Assembly (NCBI GenBank): GCA_958510875.1
Contig: OY294070.1
Coordinates: forward strand, 1,364,001 to 1,428,000
DNA: 64,000 nucleotides
Reading direction: 5' to 3'
From: Endomychus coccineus
Lineage: Eukaryota > Arthropoda > Insecta > Coleoptera > Endomychidae
Shown: in pieces, positions 9,781 to 22,440 of the stretch
Position numbering within the stretch: the first letter of the stretch is position 1
How the letters are laid out: every line of letters begins with the position of its first letter
Made by a program: the position numbers and the translations under genes
The notes under the pieces: model-generated
Databases searched by the model: none
What the model saw: the letters and a program-made list of their open reading frames with translations, nothing else
What the model was told of the DNA's origin: nothing

Positions 9781-12700
9781 ATGTCCAATTATGATAAACT
9801 TCCGGATAATCTCAAAGCTGAATTAGAGGTAAACCGTCATCAGTTATAACAGTTCTTTTCTTTTCCTCTTTTGGTTCAGTTACAGTACAGTTTTTTTCCC
9901 AAAGAATTTCATGCTTGGAATAGATAGGTTCATGTCTATAGTCTAGGAAATTAAAAAAAACGCGCATTGCGCTTTCGTGTTTTTGTTTCAAACTTTAACT
10001 TCGTTATTGCACGTTTTTACTATGTTTTTATTGTTGATTTGAAGAGGAATAAGCCCATTGTCAGTATTGCAATATTTGGTGAAAAGTCGTGATCGATTAA
10101 TTTTTTCATCCAACACTGATAAATGACAGTGACGGCTCGTGAGTTATGACAGAGGGTGGGCACAAGAAAAAGTTACCTAAAATCCATTCTCCTAATGTTC
10201 ATGCTGCAAAAAAACGTTATGACTTTGCTGTCAAAATCCGGTATAGACTGGACGAACTTCTTTTCTATTCATAGGACCGCCAATGCATTCAGTCGATCTT
10301 CTGACATTGTGCTTCTTAGAAAAATCTTAGTGCGTTTGAGGGTGGAAAAACTTCGTTCACATTCTGCTGTCGACATGGGCGTTGTACAAATAATATCCAA
10401 CAGTTTATATATCTCCGTCAAAACCTTTTTTAGGTTTTGGTCTATTATAAACACTAAAAGTGCCAAAATGTCACCGCGGTCATAAATTGCACTGTCCAAC
10501 ATAGGACAATATTTCATAGTTTCCTGGAAATGTTTTTGTGGAAATGCATGTCTATCAGTTTTAAAATTTTGAGAATCAAATAATTTCGCTGCACTTAAGT
10601 GATCCCTTAAATCAAATCGGTCGCTAATTTGGATTAAAATAGTGTCACATACTTCTTTGCAATAACAGCTCTGTCATCTCCAGCTGTCGTTTTTTTTCTT
10701 TTTCTAACAGGTTCTTCGTTATTGCGTTCTTGATTGTCATTGTCGGTAGAATATCTAATTCGAATAATTTGCTGTTGGAATTGTTCAATTGCCTTTTGCA
10801 GTTGAGCACTGTCAATCCTGCGCATTTGAGTCTGATTAAATAATATTTCAACATGTTGCATGATGAAATGAAATATTTTCAACCAGTGGAGAAATTTCGG
10901 GCAATTCAAATGTTTCAATAAACCACTTTGCTTCACTAATAGTAACTGAATCCATCCCATCTTCGTCAATAATTTGGTCTAAACATTCTGTGAAAGAATC
11001 CTGGTGTTCAAATACTGTGTTCACAGTTCGACTTTTGAAAATCCAGCGTGTGGTAATCTACGTTTGACTATTTCATCAAGAATTACCGTTCGTTTTGGCG
11101 ATCGAGAAAAAATCTTGAAAATGACTGCAAATTTGCAAAGGATTTTACTTTTTTATTGTGCTGTGCCGCTCGTCCAATAATTAAATTAAATTGATGCGCG
11201 TAACAGTGAATATAATGTGCATGTGGAAATGTTCTTTTGATAATGGCTTGGACACCATTTGTCTTAGCACTCATCACGTACGCCCCATCGTAACTTTGAG
11301 CGATTAGTTTATTGTTATCAGACCCAGAAGGATAATTTTAAATAGTTTGCAATTCATTCCGCAATATTTTTGCTAAAAAATCAGCATTATGTCCAACCAG
11401 CTTAAAATAAGACCAAAAGCATGCAAAAATTTGTCCATTAAACACGTATCGAATAATAACAACCATTTGCTGATGATTAGAGGTCTCCAAAGCGATGAAA
11501 TTTGCAGATTTAATTCCTTTTGATATTTCCTGCTTGTAAATTTGCAACATTGCATCTAGCAATTCGTTCTGAATAGTTTTTGAGACGCCTTTAAACACTT
11601 GTGAACCCATATCTATTGCAAGCATAGCGTCTAATTCAGCTATAAAGTTGATTAAGCTTTTGTTTTCGACCATATTCTGTTTGTCTTAAATTTAATTCTA
11701 AATGAACCAGGACTCGTTCTCAACTTTTTATTTCTTCGCAGGAACTAATAAGTTCTATAAAAATCGAAGAGGAAGCAGTAGATCCAAGCACAAGGCCACA
11801 GAAATTCCCAAACGATGAGATCAAGCTCAGAAAGAAAACGGGACCGAACGCTGTCAGAGCTAAGACCCTCAATTATGACTTTACATCTTCGTAAGCGTAC
11901 AATTTTTTCCCATATCATTCAACCAATAAATTGCTGTTACGTGTTACAGGGCCAGGACGAATGAAGTGAAAGGCGTCACAAAGATCGTCATCGGAGACGA
12001 CTGTTGTGCCAAAGTGGGAGCCAACAACAAACTCTTCTTCGAAGATAACGAGATCAAAATAGTCAACGGGCTCACGGGCAAACACGAGGTAAATAAAACT
12101 GTAAGGGTTGGGATTTTTTACCATCACTCCTCGGTTGTTGTAGGTCCTGAAACGTGGGGTAGAAGTCAAACAGGTGGTTCTGAAATCGGACCGAAAATGC
12201 GTGGAGGTGTACGACTGCGAAAACGGGCGATACGAACTGCACTTCGACAGCGCCAAAGACGCCAAATCGTTCGCCGACAGCGAATCGTTTCGCGACAACG
12301 CGTACAACGAACGCACGCCGATCAAAACGAAACTGTTGCGATTGCTCGGGAAACGTTCGAGTCGCGAGATTCTGATGGAAAAGGGCATACTGCGTAACGA
12401 ACAGATATTCGGCAACACAATCCACAACGTGTATCAGATGCAGAGATGCGTGCCCGAATATCTGACCAAATCGATACAGCTGATCGAGAAGCCGCAAAAC
12501 ATCAGCAGCATGGGGATTTATCGCACGTCGGGTAATTTGGCGACGATCCAGAAGATCCGTTGCGAAGTGGACAGGGGTAAGATGTCGATCTTGAACGATT
12601 ACGCCGAAGACGTGGACGTGCTGACGGGATGCGTCAAGTTGTTTTTTCGCGAGCTGAAGGAGCCTCTGATACCGTTGAACATAAGCGACGAACTGCTGCA

Positions 12701-15700
12701 TATTTCCGGTGAGTAAAATCCCCCCCATTCTGTTTGTTTAGAGCGGTTTTTTAACGTAGGCTCGAAGGACCAGTGATTTACCAACATTTCGAAATAACTT
12801 TGATAAATAAATTTAATAACAGGTATTTCGATAGCACAGGGCGAGGATGGTCTCTTCCCGATCCTCCTTCAAGAGGGACAGGAAATTATCATCAACATAT
12901 TGGTGAAAAAGTTCCGCATTTCCATTGACACTAACCTCATTCCAGTTAAAATCTGGATTTTACTGAAACTAAGGCATTCCACCCTATTAGCAGACTTCAT
13001 TTCAATTGAAGACAATGGAGACACTGATAGGGTCAATCATCGTATACATATTTTAATGAAGATTCATTAAAATCGATTAGGTCGCGATTTCTCAATCAAA
13101 TTCAAAAATTTCTAAATTCTTGTACAGGATGGTCCAGTTTATATCATCAGGATTTCACCAGCCAATAGTTTATCGAGAAATAAAGTAGTTTGTATGATAA
13201 ACTATGGTCGAAGAAGACTTAGTTTTCGAAATATAGGGTGTTGAAATTGAAAAAAAAATCGTTTTTTGCGAATATCTTCGGAACCGTTTATGTTTATCGT
13301 ACAGAAAACAGCTTTTGTAAGCATTTTCTACTCATAGTAAACTTCTACGCCACTGGAAAAAGTACGGTTTTGAGACGCCCATTTGAACCGCCAATGTTTT
13401 CTACACAAAGAAGGTACTCTTGGTCATAAGCTCTAAAGTTGACCGTTTTCGAGAAAAATCAACTTTCATGTTGAAAATCATGGTCAATTTTTTGGTTTTG
13501 TTACTTGTTCTAACTTCATTGAATTATATAACCTAAAATTGGCAAAGTGACGTACGTCACAAACTCAAGAGAGTACTCTAGAACTACACCTTGGACTATA
13601 AGATTTGACATTCTAATTTTACACTTTTCTATGAAAACCTACTAGTCTGTCTATATAACCTATAAATGTCAAAGTGACAGACGATCTATACCATAGAATC
13701 ACTTGTGACACGTGCTAATACTAAAATTTTCTATGAACGCATATTTATCTCTATATAACCTACAACTGTCAAAGTGACGTCTGTCAGAGTGACAACCTAA
13801 AGGTGCCCATACGCCTCATATAAAGGTTACCACGCACTGTCCACGACTAAACCCTTACAAAGGCGTTGCACATAAAATAAACTGTAAACAGCGGGGCGTG
13901 GCCCGTAAAATCGAACTAGTTTCAAAGAATTCACCATTTTTTTCAACATAAAAGTTGATTTTTCCCGAGAACGGTCAACTTTAGAGCTTATGACCAAGAG
14001 TACCTTTTTTGTGTAGAAAACATTGGCGATTCGAATGGTTGTCTCTAAACCGTACTTTTTCCAGTGGCGTAGAAGTTGGGGAGAAAAACACCCACTACCC
14101 CTTCAAAATCTTCACCAATTATGAGTAAAAAAAATTTTCTTAACTGGACCACCCTATATAAGTAAGCATTAGAACGATTATTTGGGATCTTGGAACACAT
14201 TCCATTTTTGGATACATTTTGCCTAATAATTATGATTTTATTGGGGTCATAACCTGCAGGATGGACAGAATTTAGGTTCTCCATTAGCTGTAGCCTTCAC
14301 ACATCCTCTGAGGTCAAAACTAAGGCTAGAAATGATTTTATCATCTTCGAAAACAACAAAGTTACCCTTAGAAATTATTAGAGTCAAATACACATTATAA
14401 CGACGTTTCATTAGAATCGCTTAGGTAGAGCTAAATCGAGATTTTTCCATTACCCCTTAATAAATTTCGAAATGTTCAAAAAAAAAATTATTCGTAGAGT
14501 AAGTACCATTTGAACTTATCTTATGTGACAATATCAATTTAAGATACGTTGTCACTCAAAATTGTTAGGGGTCATAACCTGAAAAATGAGCAGAATTCAG
14601 GGTCTCGACAAGGCGTAACTTGGTCAAACATCGCCCGTTTAGATTATCTTGCTTGACGTTGTGCTGCATCGTTTCAGGTATGAAACCGAAAGAGGTGTGG
14701 AATATCATCGAAAAATTGCCAAAACCCAATTTCGACACGCTGATGTGTCTGATTAGGCATTTGCTCAACGTGGACGAATTCAAGGAGCTGAACAAGATGG
14801 ACATTTACAATCTGTCGATATGTTGGGGTCCTAGTCTCATGTTTATACCGGAGAGTTGTTGTAACATTGTGGTGCAGTCCACCAATAACAGCAAAGTACT
14901 GGAGCTGTTGCTCACCTTTTATAAGAATAATCCGAATGAACTTGGAGCCTGCGAAGCGGTAAGTGCTATTTTTTCCGCGGTTCCATGATGTTGTGATGTG
15001 AGAAATTAAAACCGTGTTTCTTTTTAGGCCGTTTATAACAAAGTATTGAGCCATCCAGTGGAAAACAAAGGATCTACTAAGAAAACAGAAATATTTGTAA
15101 AGGGGCACAAAAAGAGTAAGCAGTTTTATTTAAAATGACACTCTAATATTTCTATTCATTCTCGAATATTATCATATTCCTTTTTTTATTTTATTATATT
15201 CCAGTTTATCATCCATCAAATTATACGTTTTATTATAATTTAACATATTAATGTTTCTATTAATTAAACAAAAATTGATTTATTTTTAAATTAAATCAAA
15301 TTTTTAACAGAAACTGTTACGTAAATTAAATTCAATTTATTTGTTACTAATAATTTTAATTGTTCGTTAACTCATTTTGGCATTACAATCGATTATTTTC
15401 GACTTATTATTAGAATTAATTTTAGTTTTCTTATGTAGGTTCGAGTTATAACAACATCAACGTAGTTTACGACGCGGTTTTAAAACTTGTAGAACTAATC
15501 GAAGCCCACATGAAAACGGAGGGTCTGTACAAGAAACACGGGACGAAGGTGGACAAAGTGATCGATAAGATAAATAAGAGAAAATTCAACGAACTCCACA
15601 AATATCACGTCCACGATTTCACCGGTGCCCTTAAGAAGTACGTGAACGATTTGAACGAGCCGCTAATGCCGAAGGAAATTTTCGAAGAGTTCAACTGTGG

Positions 15701-17409
15701 TGAGTGAAATTGTCTGAATTATCGAAAAGTACGGCTAATTTAACAGCCTGTACTCGTGTTTTACATTTTTTTTTCATGTACTTGCGTTTTCCTGTATTTT
15801 TCTTTTATTTTTTAAGACGGTCCTGGTAAGTGACAAGAGCTTTTTTGTTTGAAAATGGTTCCTTCCTTATGAATAAATAAATAAGAAATTATTTAAATAA
15901 ATTAATGACATTAAATTAGATAAAAATCAAATAGGAAATAAATGAAGTACATTAAATAAATGAAATAAAATAGATTAACATAAATAAAGAAGATAAATAA
16001 ATAAGAAATGAATCAAATTAAATAAATGTATAGATTAAATAAATAAATCAATTCAATGGGGTCATTCCTTTTTATGAATAAATAAATAAGAAGTTATTTA
16101 AATACATTAAATGCATTAAATTAAATAAAAATAAAATGGAAAATAAATTAAGTACATTATATGAATGAAATGAAATAGAGTAACATAAAGAAGATAAATA
16201 AATCAAATTGGATAAATGAATAGATCAAATAAGCAAAGCAATTCCATTGGATTATTCCTTTTTTATTAATAAATAAATAAGAAAGTATTTAAATAAATTT
16301 AATGAAATACAAAATACATTAAGTAAATTAAATAAATTAATCAATTCAATTGGATCATGCCTTCTTCATCAATAAATAAATAAGAAATTATTTAAATAAA
16401 TTAAATATATTGAGTTAAATATGAAATAGAAAATGAATTATGTACATTAAGTAAATGAAATAAAATAGATTAGCATAAATAAATAAGAAATAAATGAATA
16501 GATTAAATAAATCCTCTATGAATAAATGAATCAGAAATTATTTAAATAAATTTAATGAAGTAAAAAGTAAATTAAATAAATGAAACAAAATAAATTAACA
16601 AATAAAGAAGATGAATAAATGAGAACTGAATCAAATTAAATAAATGGATAGATTAAATAAATGAGTAGATTAAATAAATAAATCAATTCAATCAAAATAA
16701 ATGAACCAGAAATACTTTAAGTGCAGTATTTGTTAATTAATATTTTTTTAAAGCATTTCAGTGAAGAGGAATAATTAACGCAAATTTATATTTTTTAGCG
16801 TGTCTAAAATCTAAAGAATACTAGATTATGCTAAGAATTTTCATACAATTTACCATTTTTGTCTTTAATTTCCGAGTGAAGCTAAACAGTGGATATAAAG
16901 AATCCTAATTTAGTTTACTAATTTAATATCGCGGTTGATTTTTAAGTCATTTTATCGTTTTTTTCCCATACAAACGAATTAAATCAAATGTGTCTGTTGC
17001 AGATACATTTCAATATAACATCGCCAAACAAAAACTAAAGAACAAGGTGGAAACATTGGGAAGGAAAGACACTTTGGTGGTGTTACTGCGACATCTGGTG
17101 AAAGTGACGGAAACGGAAAAAGACAATAAAGTGACGTTCGAGTCGATCTGCGACGAGTGGAAGCACGTTCTGATCAGGACCGTGGGACAGGAGGACGTGG
17201 TGAAGACGAAATTACTGACGATGCTGATGGAATTGTACGGGGATCTGCAACAGGCGGAAGTGGCCAAGCCGATGGCGATGCCCGACGTGATCAAGGACAT
17301 CGAGGCCAGAAGTAGATTTAGTAAATACGACAATATATCTTCGACCGGTCATCAAAGATACGATGTGCGGGGCCAGGCCAAAATATTAGAAGAAAAGACT
17401 GACAATTAA
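9781..17409 (+). CDS. Rho GTPase-activating protein with PH-like region, active RhoGAP and second RhoGAP-like domain
   Basis: Eight exons with consistent splice sites and phases: 9,781-9,828; 11,742-11,890; 11,950-12,088; 12,144-12,708; 14,678-14,958; 15,028-15,115; 15,439-15,699; 17,003-17,409, giving 645 residues. Residues about 70-165 look like a PH domain, ending CVEVYDCENGRYELHF. Residues about 200-385 form a RhoGAP domain: IFGNTIHN, GIYRTSGNLATIQKIR with the arginine finger at R239, LTGCVKLFFRELKEPLIP, and NLSICWGPSLM. This PH-RhoGAP block resembles the ARHGAP9/12/15/27 group. Residues about 430-600 resemble a second RhoGAP fold, but GLYKKHG has lysine (K455) where the finger should be and no NxxxxxGP block is seen, so it is probably non-catalytic. 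Family knowledge: such proteins stimulate GTP hydrolysis on Rho/Rac/Cdc42 at the cell cortex. No SH3 or WW domain is visible. ATTAAA at 17,466 may be the poly(A) signal. Start chosen because its exon is in phase; an alternative first exon may lie at 1,162. Confidence 0.9.
10127..11673 (-). pseudogene. hAT transposase remnant (ZMYM1-like) in RhoGAP intron 1
   Basis: Minus-strand frames follow the order of a hAT transposase with DUF4371: 11,338-11,673 (NFIAELDAMLAIDMGSQVF...LETSNHQQM), 11,083-11,277 (HAHYIHCYAHQFNLIIGRAA), 10,634-10,969, and 10,269-10,517 with the C-terminal dimerisation block TAECERSFSTLKRTKIFLRS. Several frameshifts and a missing N-terminal zinc finger show it is dead. CAGTGACGGCTCGTGAG at 10,127 looks like the outer hAT terminus; I found no partner near 11,700, so the other end is truncated. 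It lies antisense to the host gene. Confidence 0.85.
13125..14156. mobile_element. foldback MITE in RhoGAP intron (same family as 60,781-61,563)
   Basis: Outer ends are CAGGATGGTCCAGTT (13,125) and the inverted AACTGGACCACCCT (to 14,156) with TA at 13,123-13,124 and 14,157-14,158. Inner arms hold the pair TTCTACGCCACTGGAAAAAG / CTTTTTCCAGTGGCGTAGAA, and AAAGTTGACCGTTTTCGAGA with its inverse. No transposase. The centre (about 13,520-13,860) holds imperfect tandem repeats not present in the sister copy. Confidence 0.85.
13520..13800. repeat. three imperfect tandem repeats inside the MITE centre
   Basis: The phrase TATATAACCTA, followed by AAATTGGCAAAGTGACG, TAAATGTCAAAGTGACAG or CAACTGTCAAAGTGACGT, occurs near 13,525, 13,655 and 13,755. 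Unit length is about 100-130 bases and irregular. Confidence 0.6.
14240..14635. repeat. imperfect direct duplication in RhoGAP intron
   Basis: GGGGTCATAACCTGCAGGAT plus GGACAGAATTTAGG at 14,243-14,277 recurs as GGGGTCATAACCTGAAAAAT plus GAGCAGAATTCAGG at 14,569-14,602, about 326 bases later. A following GTAACTTGGTCAAACATCGC (from 14,610) also has a near match at 63,972-63,992 (GTAACATGGTCAAACATCGT). Confidence 0.5.
15840..16720. repeat. AT-rich tandem repeat in RhoGAP intron 7
   Basis: Four to five diverged units built from AATAAATAAATAAGAAATTA and AAATAAAATAGATTAACATA blocks, several ending in a CAATTCAATGG-type segment (near 16,050, 16,240, 16,335). Units are roughly 100-200 bases. The intron runs 15,700-17,002; no coding signal is seen in it. 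Confidence 0.75.
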
Positions 17410-17539
17410 AATCCTGAATATTAAGTGATAAGTAACTATTTATATAATATTATTACAATAATTATATTAAAGACAGACTCAATACTCTGGCGTCTTGGCT
17501 TTCGGGCGAGCTTCAAAACGGAACTGTACGTTTTTGCTT

Positions 17540-19240
17540 AAGTTTTATCATTAATAATATTTTTTTTTTACATATTATTGACAATAATAGTTTCTATTGC
17601 TTTTTTTATCATTATTCTATCAACTCTTCAACATTCTATGAATTTTCAAATCAATTTTCATATATTTTTTGATAATTATTTTCAGTTAAATGCTAATGGA
17701 ATTTTCGCTAATTGTTTCTATTTATTTGTGATAATCATTCGATTCACGTTTTAAAATCATGCATGTTTTTATTATTAATTATTAGAACTATTTATATTAA
17801 TTTTATTTTACCATTCCCGGTAAATACTTCTAATTTCGAGATCAATTGTCATTATTCATGTTTAAAATTCTATTGAAAACATTTCGAAATTTTATCATTA
17901 ATTATTTCATAGTATTGATTAGTATATTTCAAAATTATTTAAATAAGTTTTTCAGGGCCTTATCTATTTTTTTACCGTGGTTTTAATAATTTTTATTTTC
18001 GTAAATTCTTGTGGATGATGAATGATTTAATTTTGAGAAATAAATTTGTAATTTTTGCTAACATTTCTATCATGTACAAGTTTATTTTCAAAATTATTAT
18101 TAATTTTTTTCGATGATTATTCTCCAAAATTATAATTTTCTATAAATTTTCAAATCGTGTCTTCATAATTTTATTTTTTATTTTTTTATAATTCGTTTTA
18201 GTAAATACTATTAGAAAGTTGGGAAAATATTGCTATCGCTATTTTCGATACTTGTTTTAATTAATTTTTAATATTCATTCAATTCACGTTTCTTATTATT
18301 AATTATCAGAACTATTTTTTATTAATTTTGTTTTATCATTCTTTAAATATTCGAATTTTTGAGAATTATTGTTAACAATTGTCATAATTGTCATTATTCA
18401 TGTTTAAAATGATATTGAAATTATTTCGAATAATCAATGTTCCGAAATTTCATTATTAATTACAAAAATTATTTCATAGTTTTGATCAGTATATTTCAAA
18501 ATTATTTAAAAAATTTCAGATCCCTATTTATTTTTTTACCGTGGTTTTAATATTTTTTCTTCTCGTAAATTCTTATGAATGATGAATGATTTAATTTTGA
18601 GAAATAAATTGCTAATTTTATCCATCAGCTACAATTTTATTTTACGAAATTATAACTGATTTTTTTAAAATAATCATCGGTATTAGGCTATTAATTTTTT
18701 TTGATGATTATTCTATCAACTCTTCAAAATTATAACTTTCTATAAATTTTCAAATCTATCTTCATATTTGCTTTTTCAATTTATTTAATTAAATACTATT
18801 AGAATTTTCGTAAAATATTGTCACTATTTTCGCTAATTGTTTCAATTGATTTTCGATAATTATTTAAATGATGGCATGCTTTTATTATTAAGTATCAGAA
18901 CTATTTGATATCAAATTTGTTTTATCAATCCCGTTAAATACTTGGAATTTCGAGAATTATTGGCATAAATTGCCATAATTATTATTATTCATGTTTAAAT
19001 TAATTATTTAAATTTTCAAAGATGTCATCATCAATTGGTAAAATTATTTTGTACTTTTGATTAGTATATTTCAATATTATTTAAATAATTTTTTTACCGT
19101 GGTTTTAATATTTTTTCCTTTAATCTATTAGCCATTATTTTAATTATTATGTATCCCATCCTTAGTTCTGATCAAAATTACTGTCAACTTATCAAATTAT
19201 TTTTTCGAATAAATCCCAATATTTTTGTCATTCTCGTTAA
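17540..19240. repeat. AT-rich long-unit tandem repeat downstream of the RhoGAP gene
   Basis: Blocks recur in the same order three times at a spacing of about 540-600 bases: CTATAAATTTTCAAATC-type near 17,635, 18,140 and 18,735; CATGTTTAAAAT near 17,858, 18,398 and 18,988; and TTTTTTTACCGTGGTTTTAAT near 17,970, 18,533 and 19,088. Units have diverged heavily. No open frame of note. Confidence 0.75.
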
Positions 19241-19953
19241 TTGAATTTATCGCTTTTATCGCTAATTAATTTCGAAAATAGTTTCGCAATGACAAAACTT
19301 GAAGCAAAACGAATAGTGATATTTTTTTGTAACTCGCCCGATGTTTCTTGTTATTTGTTGCGTAGTTATTATACAGTTTACTTGAACAAGAACGATTAGT
19401 GGTGCTTCGAGCCTGACACTTGTTTAAATGTAAGGCGAAGGACCCGCGGCAGTTTCGCTAGCTGGTGCTATCGTATTAGTTTTACCTTTCATATAATCGA
19501 AGACGGACAATCTCGGCACATTCCGAATTATTTATTAGTTTACGTGGTTTTGTTTTCGCGATTTACGTTTGAGGAATTTTTAAACACTGTAGAATTCAAG
19601 TTTCAATTGTAATAATTGAATAAAATGTGAGGTATCAACTGAATTACGCTTGATTACGTAATAATTGTATAAATTCATAGTCAACTATCAACAAATTAAA
19701 TCAACTAGAAACTTGTCAACTAGTAATGCGTATTCAAAAAATTTATAAAAATAAAAGGTAACGCAATTAAACTTCGTTGGGTGTTTAATGTCTCGGGGGA
19801 GGCTATTTTTAAAACGGGTTGGACTAAGCCCCCCAAGTCACGTCCACGGTGCTTGAGCGTAATTCACCCCATAACTCACCGTTCTGAGGAAGCCACTATT
19901 TGGGCAAAATATTTGTGGAAATGTGAAAATTTGTTTTCTCTAGTCCCTATATA

Positions 19954-21469
19954 CAGGGTATAACAGAAGTAGACTGTCAAAATGTAACCTCTACATTGAA
20001 AAATATTTTTAAAAGTTTATATACAGGCGGGCGTTGAAATATGTTAAAAAATATATTAATTTTGAAATATCTTTCAAAGTAACAGATATGGGAGGGAAAT
20101 TTCCCTAAACCGCCATAAGATGTGATGACGTGTTGTTACTCAAGTAATCAGTGGGGGAGAAATGAAGGTATAGTCGAATTAAATTGGTAAAAATGATAGT
20201 ACGGACCTGGGCGGAATAAAATAAAATTTTTGTTAAACGGTGAACAAAAAGCCTAGCAAAATTCAGCAGTAATATAGACTTTTTTTGTTATCTGTTATGC
20301 TGATAGTTTAAAATGTGCGTATTTAAATACTATTTTCAAATGATTACAATCTTTTATAATGTTAATGTCTAGGAAAGGAAGCTGATTATCTATTTTTATT
20401 TCGCCAGTGAATCAATTTTGATTTTAAGAAGGCTTCAAGTTATAATCAAAGATAATAACAACAATAAAATTATGAAAATTAATATTTTATAATAATTATT
20501 ATTTAAATATTTTTTTCTCTAGTTGCTATTGTTAATAAACAAATCTAAAAACGTAATAAAATTAAAAAATAAGAAATAATTAAAAGAAAAAATTGTATTA
20601 AACAAAAATTTACTAAAAAAGATAAAGGTATAAAAAATAAACTAAAATAAAATCAATTATATCATGAAATATTAAAAGAATTAAAATAATCATTGCTATG
20701 AGTTCGAATTATTATTACTAAAATAGATAATAATAAAGCACCTTTACAAACAATAATATTCATAATTAAAATAATAACTTTTAAACTCAATTATATTAAA
20801 TTATGCTAAAAAACCGTTTGGACAACACCTTTGATAAGATTTTTCCTACAAATCCTGAATTAACAACAAAATTTATGAGTCTTGTTCAAAATGCTGTGGG
20901 CCAAACTAAGTCGGAAAAAAGAAAATTTCGCCCATATAAAAGGAAAATAATGGTGAAAAATCATTTCTTAAGAAAATTGATCACTTTTAAAAGACAGTAC
21001 GGACAAATATTAGGTAATTTTGAAGAGATGGAAATGTATAATCGAATTAGCAATTTATTAAATTCCAATTTATCTTCAGCTGAGGGATTGTTTACATTAT
21101 TATCCCCTAATAGGATTTAAATAGGCACATTTTAAGTAAAAAAGTCTGTATTGCTGCTGAACTTTGCTAGATACGTGAAAAAAGCAAGAGATGTCTTTTA
21201 TTAAAAAAAAAAAATTTGTTTTGCCCAGGTCCGTAATATCGTTTTTACCAAAAAGTAGACCCCCGTTTCTCCGCCACTGGTTACCTGAGAAACAACACGT
21301 CATCACGTTTCAAGGCCGTTTACTGTAATATGTCGTGAACGAATCTGTTTTACTATGGAAAATATTTGGGAAATAATATATTTTTTAATATATTTCAATA
21401 TATCTGCATTTGTGGAATTTTTAAAATATTTTTCGATGTAGAATACGACAGTAGTTTTGTTACATCCTG
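19954..21469. mobile_element. TA-flanked inverted-repeat element with a PLE piece inside
   Basis: Ends CAGGGTATAACAGAAGTAGA (19,954) and inverted GTAGTTTTGTTACATCCTG (to 21,469), TA on both sides (19,952-19,953; 21,470-21,471). A second inverted pair sits inside: GGACCTGGGC near 20,203 with GCCCAGGTCC near 21,220, and the GACGTGTTGTTAC block near 20,128 with its inverse near 21,290. The inside carries PLE family-2 DNA, so this is a composite. No transposase. Confidence 0.7.
20285..21135 (+). pseudogene. Penelope-like element family 2 remnant inside the inverted-repeat element
   Basis: The 105-residue frame at 20,803-21,120 holds scrambled tail pieces of the PLE at 24,180-24,710 (GQTKSEKRKF..., HFLRKLITFKRQYGQILGN, EMYNRISNLL). 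It is followed by an AATTTATCTTCAGCTGAGG block and a TATTATCCCCTAATAG block shared with 49,885-49,930. Internal deletions have fused distant parts; no GIY-YIG core remains. Confidence 0.6.
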
Positions 21470-21479
21470 TAGAAAGTAT

Positions 21480-22440
21480 TGGTTTGCTCCCTCGATTGAG
21501 GAAGCAAAATAATACTTTTTCTCCCTACGCAGAAAAAGTAACGCTACGAGTTTCACTAAATTAGTAGTTTTTTAGTTTTATTGAAAATGCTACATGTATT
21601 AAATTGATTAAAAACGAAAATTCAATTGCTCCTCCAGAATATCTTGGGGAACATTACGAATAGAAACTTTCACGAGACTTTTTGAGAATTTGTTTATTAT
21701 AAACAAATAATAACCTTAGTAACGCCCCAGCGATCTTGATAACAGTATTTATGTTACGACACAAGAAAATAATAACGGAATTGATGTAGTGAAAGCAAAG
21801 TCTATTCGCGTGAGGAAATGATGTACTTTGCTCTCTTGTACTACAAATATTTATATTACAGTTGTGTTGTTGTTGACGTTTTCGTTGGTAGACAGATTTT
21901 TTCGAGCGCTTTTTCGGCAATTGTTGGTAGAAATGATTGGGATTGAGGTTTTCAAGGCGAGATTCATCGAAAACTCGTTTTGAGCACGAATATGTTAGGT
22001 ATTTTTGATCCGTATTGTATACTTTGCGTTGTGGATCGTTTCGCCACTCGATTAAATGATATTAAATGGGGAGCTTGCTGAGGTAGAAAAAAAGGATACA
22101 AAACGTAATAACCACCCCCTATGCAGGCGTAAATATGACTTTAAACGATGAAAAATCATACAGTATTTTTTTTTGGTCACTTGAACGGTGAAAATTTTCA
22201 ATATATATTTCAATTAAGTTTATAATCGATTCAATTTTGACAAATTTATTATTTTAAACAATTATCTTGTTATTTTTTGATGATATACATTTTTTATCAT
22301 GGTATATTGGGTTTTCGAGATCTAATTAGAAGGTTGGTTGAATGGAGAAAATTCCGCCAATTTCTTCACTCCCACTTGTTGCAGTTGTCGTAAATACGGA
22401 CCTGCGTTGCCACACTTTGTTACAACGTTTTAAACATTGT
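21480..22440. other. no recognised gene
   Basis: Only short frames without recognisable domains. An 88-residue minus-strand frame at 21,654-21,920 starts with a basic run but has no family signature and AT-rich codons. Confidence 0.35.

Noticed and set aside
12072..12728. 218-residue minus-strand frame
   Set aside because: Antisense shadow of the RhoGAP exon 12,144-12,708, whose plus strand gives a clear RhoGAP domain.
15816..15833. Possible micro-exon (AAG, then ACGGTCCTG, then GTAAGT) in a RhoGAP intron
   Set aside because: The flanking exons 15,699 and 17,003 already join in frame (GAT codon), and inclusion of the 9 bases would need an AAG acceptor without support.
15840..16720. CRISPR-like array
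   Set aside because: Repeat units are diverged AT-rich tandem copies without unique spacers, in a eukaryotic intron.
19781..19963. 60-residue plus-strand frame before the inverted-repeat element
   Set aside because: Runs into the transposon terminus and has no recognisable family.
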